In this document: positions 42,002-48,450 of the stretch, one piece after another | Layout of the letters: each line of letters starts with the position of its first letter | Position numbering within the stretch: the stretch's first letter is position 1 | Source of the DNA: Streptomyces sp. CB02959 | GTDB taxonomy: Bacteria; Actinomycetota; Actinomycetes; Streptomycetales; Streptomycetaceae | Direction: 5' to 3' | DNA length: 64,000 nt | NCBI RefSeq assembly: GCF_002803155.1 | Contig: NZ_NNBP01000020.1 | Location: forward strand, 54,144 to 118,143 | Notes under the pieces: generated by a model | What the model was told of the DNA's origin: nothing | Seen by the model: only the letters and a program-made list of their open reading frames with translations | The model's database searches: none | Translations under genes and position numbers: made by a program

Positions 42002-42238
42002 ATGTCCGCCCACTGCCAGCTGACCGGCCGCAAGCCGGGCTTCGGCAAGACCGTCTCCCACTCGCACCGCCGCACCTCGCGACGGTTCGACCCCAACGTC
42101 CAGCGCAAGCGCTACTGGCTGGAGAGCGAGAGCCGCCACATCCGGCTCACCCTCAGCGCCAAGGCGATCAAGACCGTCGACACGATCGGCATCGAGGCCG
42201 CCGTCGCCCGTATCCGCGCCCGAGGGGAGAAGGTCTGA
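42002..42238 (+). CDS. rpmB: 50S ribosomal protein L28, zinc-independent
   Basis: 78-residue L28 paralogue starting MSAHCQLTGRKPGFGKTVSH. Only one cysteine remains, so no zinc ribbon can form. First gene of the plus-strand arm of the divergon; the stop overlaps the rpsN start by 1 bp (TGATG). The ATG follows GAAGGGAC. Confidence 0.95.
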   Translation: MSAHCQLTGRKPGFGKTVSHSHRRTSRRFDPNVQRKRYWLESESRHIRLTLSAKAIKTVDTIGIEAAVARIRARGEKV

Positions 42239-42543
42239 TGGCCAAGAAGAGCAAGATCGCGGGGAATGAGCGGCGCCGCGCCACGGTCGCCCGCTACGCC
42301 GCCCGCCGAGCCGTCCTCAAGGCCGTCATCCGCGACCCGCGCGCCTCCGACGACGAGCGCAGCACCGCCCGGCGGGAGCTGTCCCGCCAGCCGCGGGACG
42401 CCAGCGCCACCCGCGTCCGCAACCGCGACAGCGTCGACGGCCGCCCGCGCGGCTACCTCCGCGCCTTCGGCCTCTCCCGGATCAACCTCCGCGACCAGGC
42501 ACACAAGGGCCACCTGCCGGGGGTCACCAAGTCCAGCTGGTGA
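42238..42543 (+). CDS. rpsN: 30S ribosomal protein S14, zinc-independent
   Basis: 101-residue S14 of the long, cysteine-free type (MAKKSKIAGNERRRATVARY start; RVRNRDSVDGRPRGYLRAFGLSR in outline, GVTKSSW end). The short zinc form of actinobacteria carries CxxC motifs; this one has none. It is translationally coupled to rpmB and completes the zinc-sparing ribosome set. Confidence 0.95.
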   Translation: MAKKSKIAGNERRRATVARYAARRAVLKAVIRDPRASDDERSTARRELSRQPRDASATRVRNRDSVDGRPRGYLRAFGLSRINLRDQAHKGHLPGVTKSSW

Positions 42544-42653
42544 CCCCCGCCCCGGCTGCCCGCCCCTGGACGCGACCCCTGGGCCGGGCAGCCGGGCCGT
42601 TCGGGTAATACTGGGCAGACCCCCACTGCCACCCGACGAAAGCGAGAGCGCCC

Positions 42654-42851
42654 ATGCTGCGCAACGCCCTGGAGCCCTGGCACCTGTTCCTGATCCTGGC
42701 CGTCGTCGTTCTGGTCTTCGGATCCAAGAAGCTCCCCGACATGGCGCGCGGCCTCGGCCGCTCGATGCGCATCCTCAAGTCGGAGGCCAAGGCCCTCAAG
42801 GACGAGCGCCCCGCCGAGGCCGCCCGCGCGGAGCAGCCCGCCGGCCACTGA
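42654..42851 (+). CDS. tatA: TatA/E-family twin-arginine translocase protein
   Basis: 65 residues: one membrane segment (about 10-22, LFLILAVVVLVFG) followed by the hinge SKKLPDMARGLGRSMRILKSE, the amphipathic helix of TatA. The usual Phe-Gly hinge is kept (VFGSKKLP). It is a second TatA-like gene outside a tatAC operon, likely accessory. Located 110 bp after rpsN; it is not clear whether it belongs to the zinc regulon. Confidence 0.9.
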   Translation: MLRNALEPWHLFLILAVVVLVFGSKKLPDMARGLGRSMRILKSEAKALKDERPAEAARAEQPAGH

Positions 42852-42872
42852 CCCGGCCCGCCCGGACCACGC

Positions 42873-43718
42873 TCAGTGGTCGCCGCCCTCGTCGATCAAC
42901 CGCCGCACCTCGCGGTCGATCAGTCCCAGCCGGGCCTCCGCGACCAGCGGCACCGCCCGCCGCTGCCGCCGCGCCTCGGACGGGTCGATCTCCACGGTGA
43001 CCAGCGCCGTCTCCCACTTGGGCGCCTGGGCCACCACCGCGCCCCGCGGGTCCACCACCCGCGAGCCGCCCCAGAACGACGCCCCGTGCTCGTTGCCGAC
43101 CCGGTTGACGAAGACCACCCAGCACTGCAGCATCCGCGCCGTATAGGACAGCAGCGTGTCCCAGTACAGCCCGGTGTCCATCGCCTCCGGGTCCAGGCTC
43201 GCCGCGCTGTTGGTCGGCACGAACAGCACCTCGGCCCCGTCCTGCACCGCCAGCCACGGCAGCACCGGCTGCCAGGCGTCGTTGCACACCAGCGTCGCCC
43301 CCCGCCCGCTGCTCGCCGACTGCGCCAGCTCGTACGCGCGCAGCGACTGCCCCGGGCTGACGTGCTTGCGCTCCTCCCACGCCAGGTAGTTCGGCAGGTA
43401 GAGCTTGCGGTGCGCATGGACCAGCGCCCCGTCCCCGTAGTACGCGGACGTGTTGTACGCCCGCAGGCTGGTGTGCTCATGGAAACCGACCAGCACACCC
43501 GGCCCCAGCGTGCTCAGCTCCCGCAGCCGCGGATCGTCCGCCTCGATGGACTCGTCCCGCTCGAGCGCCCCCAAGTGATAGCCGTGCAGGCTGAGTTCGG
43601 GAAACACGACGAGCTCCGCCCCCTGGACCGCCGCCTGCTCGATCTGCTCCCGGGCGACCCGGAGGTTCTCGGCCACGTCCCCCAGCACGCAGTCCGTCTG
43701 CGCCAGCGCGATCAGCAT
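42873..43718 (-). CDS. Nitrilase-superfamily carbon-nitrogen hydrolase
   Basis: 281-residue hydrolase with the Glu-Lys-Cys triad: Glu in LVVFPELSLHGY near 41, Lys in HRKLYLPNYLAWEE near 104, Cys in TLVCNDAWQPVLPW near 144. Such enzymes hydrolyse amides or nitriles; branch and substrate are uncertain (an aliphatic amidase or N-carbamoyl-type activity is possible). It is convergent with tatA, with 21 bp between stops. The A+T-rich leader (43737-43760) contrasts with the surroundings. Confidence 0.87.
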   Translation of the reverse strand: MLIALAQTDCVLGDVAENLRVAREQIEQAAVQGAELVVFPELSLHGYHLGALERDESIEADDPRLRELSTLGPGVLVGFHEHTSLRAYNTSAYYGDGALVHAHRKLYLPNYLAWEERKHVSPGQSLRAYELAQSASSGRGATLVCNDAWQPVLPWLAVQDGAEVLFVPTNSAASLDPEAMDTGLYWDTLLSYTARMLQCWVVFVNRVGNEHGASFWGGSRVVDPRGAVVAQAPKWETALVTVEIDPSEARRQRRAVPLVAEARLGLIDREVRRLIDEGGDH

Positions 43719-44043
43719 GCCCCACTCACCCTAGAAAAATTACTTTTAATAGCCTTTACGGTCTTTCTCCAAAGTCTTCCCCAAACATCCGGTTAAGACG
43801 CATCCCACCAACGAGCGAAAGAACGATCCTTCCCGTGCCGGGCACCGCCATCACGCGTTGATCCGCACGATCCGTCGTACCCCCGGGCGACTTCCAGCCG
43901 CAGCTCCGCCCGGCACCAGCGGTACGACGGCCGCGGTCGGGACGTCCGGCGCCCCCGGCGCCACCCCGACCGGGCGGCCCTGGCCGAGCGGCCCGCCGCA
44001 TCCGCTCGGCCGGCCGCCGCAACCGGGCCACCGCCGGGCCCGC
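43719..44043. other. 325-bp gap with terminator of the LAXTG chaplin gene
   Basis: The left third (43730-43800) is A+T-rich for this genome and probably contains the nitrilase promoter. The right part has a perfect 10-bp stem GGCCGAGCGG (43982-43991) / CCGCTCGGCC (44002-44011) that can terminate the chaplin-like gene. Minus-strand frames here are low-complexity. Confidence 0.55.
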
Positions 44044-44601
44044 TCACCCCCGACGCCCGCGAGCCCGGTGCAGCAGCACCACCCCGCCCAGCACCAGCCC
44101 GCCGCCGGCCCCGGCGACCAGCCCCAGCCGGCGCGCCCCGGTGGACGCCAGCAGCGCCTCCCCCGCCGACTTCCCGGCCCGGGCCACCGCACCCATCCGC
44201 GGATCATGGTCGGTACGCACCCGCACGCCCCGCCCGGCCTCCCGCTCGAACACCCCGGCCTGCTGATGTCTCCGGTGCTTCTCCGGCCCCGTCGCGTGCC
44301 GCACCGGGGCGGCCCGGTGGCCGTCCGGCGGCCGCGCGACCAGCAGCGGCCGCGGCGACGCCGCACCGTGCCCGCACCCGTTCCCCAAGGCGGGACCCAA
44401 CAGCCCCACCCCGTCGGCCGCGTTGCCGCACGCGGCGACCGGAGCGCGCACCTCCGCCCTGACCGAGTTCCCGGACAGCACGCCGGGCGAGCCCGCCGCA
44501 CCCCCCTGCGCACCGGCGTCCGCGAACGCCGAACCGGCGCCCACCCCCAGCACACCCGATGCCACCGCAACGAGCACGCATGTCTTCAGGCTCTGTCGCA
44601 T
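44044..44601 (-). CDS. Sortase-anchored chaplin-like protein, single chaplin domain
   Basis: 185 residues, ATG at 44601 after GAGGGGAC. Signal peptide 1-27 (ending SAFA). One chaplin domain at about 36-76: GSPGVLSGNSVRAEV then ACGNAADGVGLLGPALGNGC with the two conserved Cys. An Arg/His/Gly-rich linker leads to LASTG near 153 (an LAXTG sortase motif), a hydrophobic stretch and a basic tail HRARGRRG. Long chaplins such as ChpA-C usually have two chaplin domains; this has one degenerate domain. It would be covalently fixed to the wall and could anchor short chaplin fibres. Confidence 0.82.
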   Translation of the reverse strand: MRQSLKTCVLVAVASGVLGVGAGSAFADAGAQGGAAGSPGVLSGNSVRAEVRAPVAACGNAADGVGLLGPALGNGCGHGAASPRPLLVARPPDGHRAAPVRHATGPEKHRRHQQAGVFEREAGRGVRVRTDHDPRMGAVARAGKSAGEALLASTGARRLGLVAGAGGGLVLGGVVLLHRARGRRG

Positions 44602-44741
44602 GTCCCCTCACTCCGCAGTCCTCGCGCACGGGCGCCCCGCCCGCACCCCCCGTGGTGCTCGCACGACCGGGCGGCCGACGGCGCATACGCCCGCCGGTCG
44701 CCCGGTGTCGCAAGCGATGGATCGGCCGCGGCCGACTGCCG

Positions 44742-45149
44742 TCAGCGGTTCTTGACCCCGTTGCCCGAGAGGATCGGAATGTCGTCCAGGATGTGCGACA
44801 GCGCCTCGTCGCCCTTGGCCTGCGTCGAGTTCTTGGCGCACTGCTGATTCTGCGGCGAGGACAGGACGTTGATGTCCTGCACCGTGACGGGAATTCCGCC
44901 GATCAACGAGCCGGCGTTCGCCTTGGCGGGCAGGCCGACGCACAGGTCGTTCAAGCTTCCCTGAAGGAGCCCGAGCTGGGTGCTGCGCTTGCCGTGCGTC
45001 TTGGAGTTGCCGTACACGGACTTGGTGCCGTTACCGTTGACCGTGCTGGTTCCGTCATGGTCACCGACCGCCAGCGCCTCTTGAGACGCTGCGGCCGAAA
45101 TTCCGACGAGCGACGCCGCGATCGCCGTGGCCGCCATCATCCTCTTCAT
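44742..45149 (-). CDS. Rodlin
   Basis: 135-residue secreted rodlin. The signal peptide (about 1-27, ending ALA) is followed by TSTVNGNGTKSVYGNSKTHG, then the conserved LGLLQGSLNDLCVGLPAK, PVTVQDINVLSSPQNQQC and the C-terminal STQAKGDEALSHILDDIPIL. Rodlins organise chaplin amyloid into paired rodlets on aerial hyphae and spores. Both conserved Cys are present. One of two intact rodlins in the cluster. Confidence 0.94.
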   Translation of the reverse strand: MKRMMAATAIAASLVGISAAASQEALAVGDHDGTSTVNGNGTKSVYGNSKTHGKRSTQLGLLQGSLNDLCVGLPAKANAGSLIGGIPVTVQDINVLSSPQNQQCAKNSTQAKGDEALSHILDDIPILSGNGVKNR

Positions 45150-45339
45150 CGCGCTGAACCCTTCAGGAGCAGAAACTCCCGGCGCGGGAGCCCTGTTTCA
45201 ACAACAAACCGCGGCCGCCCGAGTTCCGCACCGTCACCCGAACAGATGGCGGTCACCCTCCCGAAAAACTCTCCGGCACACCACAGGGGCCCAGGAAATC
45301 ACAAGGAAATCTCCCGGGCCCCGCACGCATTTCCGGCCG

Positions 45340-45390
45340 GCATGCCAATGCCCTGGCGGCCCCATCATTCTCGCAAGGGCATTGGCATGC
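45340..45390. repeat. 15-bp perfect inverted repeat between rodlin genes
   Basis: GCATGCCAATGCCCT (45340-45354) and AGGGCATTGGCATGC (45376-45390) with a 21-nt loop, lying 190 bp upstream of the first rodlin start and well past the terminator of the second. Too far from a stop codon to be its terminator; may be an operator. Confidence 0.7.
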
Positions 45391-45484
45391 ATCCCTCCAC
45401 ACACCCTCATAACGAGCACACCGAACCATCGGCAGTCACGAGCGAATAACAATCCAAAAACCAGCGGCGCAACAAAACGAGAAA

Positions 45485-45523
45485 CCCGGACCACCCAGAA
45501 CCGGAAATTCTGGGCGGCCCGGG
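45485..45523 (-). terminator. Terminator of the second rodlin gene
   Basis: Stem CCCGGACCACCCAGAA paired with TTCTGGGCGGCCCGGG (one or two mismatches), 15 bp after the stop codon, followed on the minus strand by TTTCTCGTTTTG. Confidence 0.8.
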
Positions 45524-45537
45524 CATCAGTCGCCCGC

Positions 45538-45948
45538 TCAGCGGTTGTGCACGCCGTTCGCGGAGAGGACCGGAATGTCGTCCAGGATGTGCGACAGCGG
45601 CTCGTCGCCCTTGGCCTGGGTGGAGTTCTCGGTGCACTGCTGGTTCTGCGGCGAGGACAGGACGTTGATGTCCTGAACCGAGACCGGGACCACGCCGCCC
45701 AGCGAACCGAGGTTCGCCTTGGCGGGCAGACCGACGCAGGGCTTGTTGAGCGACCCCTGGATCAGCCCGATCTGCGGGCTCATGTAACCGTACGTGGTCG
45801 AGTTGCCGAAGTACTGCTTCGAGCCGTTGCCATTGACCGTCGACGTACCGTGCTGGTTACCCGTGGCCATCGCCTGGGGGGCGACAGCTGCGGCTACCCC
45901 AACAATGGAAGCAGCCGCGGCTGCGGTTGCGAGAGCCTTCTTGATCAT
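45538..45948 (-). CDS. Rodlin (second copy)
   Basis: 136-residue rodlin, about 70% identical by eye to the neighbour. Signal peptide about 1-28 (ending AMA), then TSTVNGNGSKQYFGNSTTYG, IGLIQGSLNKPCVGLPAKAN, PVSVQDINVLSSPQNQQC and LSHILDDIPVLSANGVHNR. This copy is closer to RdlA/RdlB of S. coelicolor (which also end VLSANGV). It carries its own promoter and terminator. Confidence 0.95.
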   Translation of the reverse strand: MIKKALATAAAAASIVGVAAAVAPQAMATGNQHGTSTVNGNGSKQYFGNSTTYGYMSPQIGLIQGSLNKPCVGLPAKANLGSLGGVVPVSVQDINVLSSPQNQQCTENSTQAKGDEPLSHILDDIPVLSANGVHNR

Positions 45949-46234
45949 TGTTGATCCTTCGTGTTACGGGATGCCCTTGGGCCGGGCAGTATGACCAACT
46001 CACAAAGGCACATTTCGTTGTGCTCGTTCACTCAAATGAGCTGATTATCCTGATCTCTTATTGCCGATCAGGCATCCCGTCCGAAATCCCGCAACCACGA
46101 TTCACCGTCCGGACCGGCGTCACCCTCGAATATCTCTCGGAGCGCACGCCGATCCGGCGGCCAAGGCTTCATACAGCCGCACCGAATTCCCCGGGCGGTC
46201 CCTTGAGGCAGCCAAACGCCGGTTCGCCGACCCG

Positions 46235-46534
46235 TTACTTGCCGAGCGGCAGACCACCAAGCAACGGAAGTTCCTTGGTGGCCCCCGTGGCGCCACCGAG
46301 AATCTGCTTCGGGTGCTTGGCGGTCTTCTCCGCGCCCCGGACGGTGTCGACCAGCGGCTTGACCTGACGACCGTCCAGCTGCCGGTTGTTCAGCGCGTCC
46401 GTCAGCCCACCGTTGAGACTCATGTGCGGCGAGGGCATGTTCGCCGCACCGGCATCGGCGGCGAAAGCGGGCACGGCCGCGCCCAGAGCCATGACGGAGC
46501 CGGCAACAGCAACGGCAGACTTCGCGTACTTCAC
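46235..46534 (-). CDS. Small secreted protein of the chaplin/rodlin cluster
   Basis: 99 residues from the GTG at 46534. The signal peptide VKYAKSAVAVAGSVMALGAA (ending AFA) is nearly the same as that of the short chaplin encoded next to it. The mature part, about 75 residues, has no Cys and no chaplin or rodlin motif: Asn/Gln/Leu/Asp-rich centre (LNGGLTDALNNRQLDGRQVK) and Gly/Leu/Pro-rich end (LPLLGGLPLGK). Not recognised; a new hydrophobic coat component or matrix protein is possible. An earlier frame start at 46648 lacks support. Confidence 0.72.
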   Translation of the reverse strand: MKYAKSAVAVAGSVMALGAAVPAFAADAGAANMPSPHMSLNGGLTDALNNRQLDGRQVKPLVDTVRGAEKTAKHPKQILGGATGATKELPLLGGLPLGK

Positions 46535-46734
46535 GTCCCACTGTCCCTTCTGGTGCGGTGTTCGATGGAGTCGCGACATCAGTGCCGCGTGAGCAATCAC
46601 TTCGCTGCTCGGATCACCGCTTTCCCTCTGGCTAACGAGGTCCGCCACCCGGAGAAACTGTGAAGTTACGATTCTTCAGGCACGCCACCCGAAAGATTCC
46701 GGGCCACCCAGAAAATGATCACGAAGGACCGAAA

Positions 46735-46780
46735 GACCGCCGTCCCCGACGCGCAACGCCGGCAAGCCGGGGACGGTCGC
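46735..46780 (-). terminator. Terminator of the short chaplin gene
   Basis: CGTCCCCG (46741-46748) pairs with CGGGGACG (46768-46775), extended by ACCGC/GCGGT-like flanks; followed on the minus strand by CTTTCGG. Located 26 bp after the chaplin stop. Confidence 0.7.
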
Positions 46781-46805
46781 ATTAAAGCGAATCGAATTTC
46801 TTCGA

Positions 46806-47039
46806 TCAGCGGTTGATGCAGCGGTTCCCGAACGCCGGGCTGAGGATCCCGACGATGTCGACAGTGTTTCCGCACACGTTGATCGGGACACTGACCGGCA
46901 TCTGGATGACGTTGCCGGAGAGGACACCCGGGGAGTGCTTGGCGCCGCCCTTGGCGTGCGCACCGGCGAAAGCCGGCGCAGCAGCGCCCACTGCCATGAG
47001 CGTACCGGCGGCGACAACTGCGACCTTTGCGTACTTCAC
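46806..47039 (-). CDS. Short chaplin
   Basis: 77 residues from the GTG at 47039 after GGAAGGG. Signal peptide about 1-25 (ending AFA), mature protein about 52 residues with the chaplin domain SPGVLSGNVIQMPVSVPINV, CGNTVDIVGILSPAFGNRC and terminal INR, both Cys conserved. Short chaplins (ChpD-H type) self-assemble into surface-active amyloid that lowers water tension and coats aerial hyphae. Confidence 0.95.
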   Translation of the reverse strand: MKYAKVAVVAAGTLMAVGAAAPAFAGAHAKGGAKHSPGVLSGNVIQMPVSVPINVCGNTVDIVGILSPAFGNRCINR

Positions 47040-47286
47040 TTCGGCCCTTCCTGCAGCGGGATCCCTAGCACACACGGCTGTCGTGTCGCACGGGCGCGGA
47101 TCGATCTCGCCCGTAACTCCGCTGCCGATATTGGTAACGATTTCTCCACACTCGCGAAACTCCCGCGGGGAAGTTTTCGGAGAAATCGCCCGAACGCCGC
47201 AAGACTATTTCCGGTGAGCCCCGTACATATAACGCGGAAACAACACGGAAATCAGAACGGGCGAGATGCCCACCGAATGTGAATTC

Positions 47287-47490
47287 CTATCGGCAAGGGA
47301 TCGGGCTTTTCGGCCCGATGGTTCGCGACACGGTGCCGCAGGCCGGGTGATCGGCCGGGACGGAACGGTTGCCGTTGACCGTGGAGGTGCCGTGGCGATC
47401 ACCGACCGCCATCGCCTGCGGGGCGGCCGCGGCCGCGAGGCCGACCATGGAGGCGGCTACTGCCGTCGTGGCCAGGACCTGCTTGATCAC
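47287..47490 (-). pseudogene. Truncated rodlin remnant
   Basis: The first 41 residues (signal peptide ending AMA, then VGDRHGTSTVNGN) match the two intact rodlins; from residue 42 the sequence (RSVPADHPACGTVSRTIGPK) is unrelated and ends at 67. The whole conserved C-terminal part with both Cys is absent, and no rodlin-like frame follows downstream. A small hairpin ATCGGGC/GCCCGAT (47300-47319) overlaps the 3' end. Likely a deletion product, though a secreted 67-residue peptide could still be made. Confidence 0.82.
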
Positions 47491-47695
47491 TGTTCACCCT
47501 TGCTGGAAGCGGATCGCCCGTATCCGGAGCGCACTGGTCAACTCGCTTCCTGGGGCCCGGTTTCGCGGATTCACCCGAATGCCACGCAGTCCATAGGCAC
47601 ATATCACTGCGCCCGGCCGCCAACACCAGCCGTTCAGCAGGCCCATGACGGATTCTCCCCTTAAGTCCCTTACTCTCGTGGTGAATTCACCATAG

Positions 47696-47725
47696 GAAAG
47701 GCCCGCCCTGAACCAGGGCGGGCCT
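47696..47725 (-). terminator. Terminator of the second short chaplin gene
   Basis: Perfect 9-bp stem GCCCGCCCT (47701-47709) / AGGGCGGGC (47715-47723) with loop GAACC, followed on the minus strand by CTTTCCTATGG. Confidence 0.88.
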
Positions 47726-47742
47726 CGTTCACCTGACGGCGA

Positions 47743-47994
47743 TCAGCGGTTGATGCAGCGGTTGCCGAACGCCGGGTTGAGGATCCCGACGATGTCGACG
47801 GTGTTGCCGCACACGTTGATCGGGACGTGGACCGGCATCTGGATGAGGTTGCCGGAGAGCACGCCGGGCGAACCCACAGCGGCACCCTTGGCACTGGCAC
47901 CGCCGTGCCCATGGGCGCTGGCCACGCCAGCGCCTCCCACGACGGCAATGCCCGCGGCGGCGGACAGGACGACGGCCTTGGAGACAAACTTCAC
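47743..47994 (-). CDS. Short chaplin (second copy)
   Basis: 83 residues from the GTG at 47994, with GAAGAGG 6 bp upstream (a GTG at 48009 is an alternative). Signal peptide about 1-27 (ending ASA), a His/Gly spacer, then GSPGVLSGNLIQMPVHVPIN, VCGNTVDIVGILNPAFGNRC and INR. The last 40 residues are almost the same as in the neighbouring chaplin, showing a recent duplication or conversion. Confidence 0.95.
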   Translation of the reverse strand: MKFVSKAVVLSAAAGIAVVGGAGVASAHGHGGASAKGAAVGSPGVLSGNLIQMPVHVPINVCGNTVDIVGILNPAFGNRCINR

Positions 47995-48009
47995 GGTGAA
48001 CCTCTTCAC

Positions 48010-48450
48010 TGAGCAGCATTCAGGTTTCTGTGCGCGCCGCCTGGAGCGACAAGCAGTTCAACGCAACAAACCGGGCAAAAGTAGCGGGCCAAACGGGTGA
48101 TGGTTGACCGCAAGTGCCTTACGGGGCAGGTGTGGTGTCCGTGGCGGATGCCCGGCCGCGGCGGCCGGTTGTCCGGTCCACCGCGCCTCGTCCCGTCATC
48201 GTCACACGCCATCGGTCACGCACCGGTGATTGCCAGTTGCGTGGTGTGCCCTGGCGTCAGGAGGCCGGCTCACGCACGGGTGTCGGCCTGACAGGCGCTG
48301 GCGCGCCGGGAGTTGAGCGCGGCCGATCGACGCACGGCGGTGGGCCGGAGCGGCGGCCGGAACTCGGCGTCGGTGACGGCGACCGCGTCCGTGACCGGCC
48401 CGAAGGCGCTGGTCGGGGCCATTGTCAGACCCTGGTGCAAGACTCGGGGC
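48010..48450. other. Divergent promoter gap between chaplin and polymerase genes
   Basis: About 440 bp between the chaplin start and the polymerase start. Frames in it (for example 48114 or 48313 on the plus strand) are Arg/Gly/Pro-rich extensions without ribosome sites. No operator was recognised with confidence. Confidence 0.4.

Noticed and set aside
43756..44031. Small minus-strand frames in the nitrilase/chaplin gap
   Set aside because: Composition is low-complexity and they cover the chaplin terminator.
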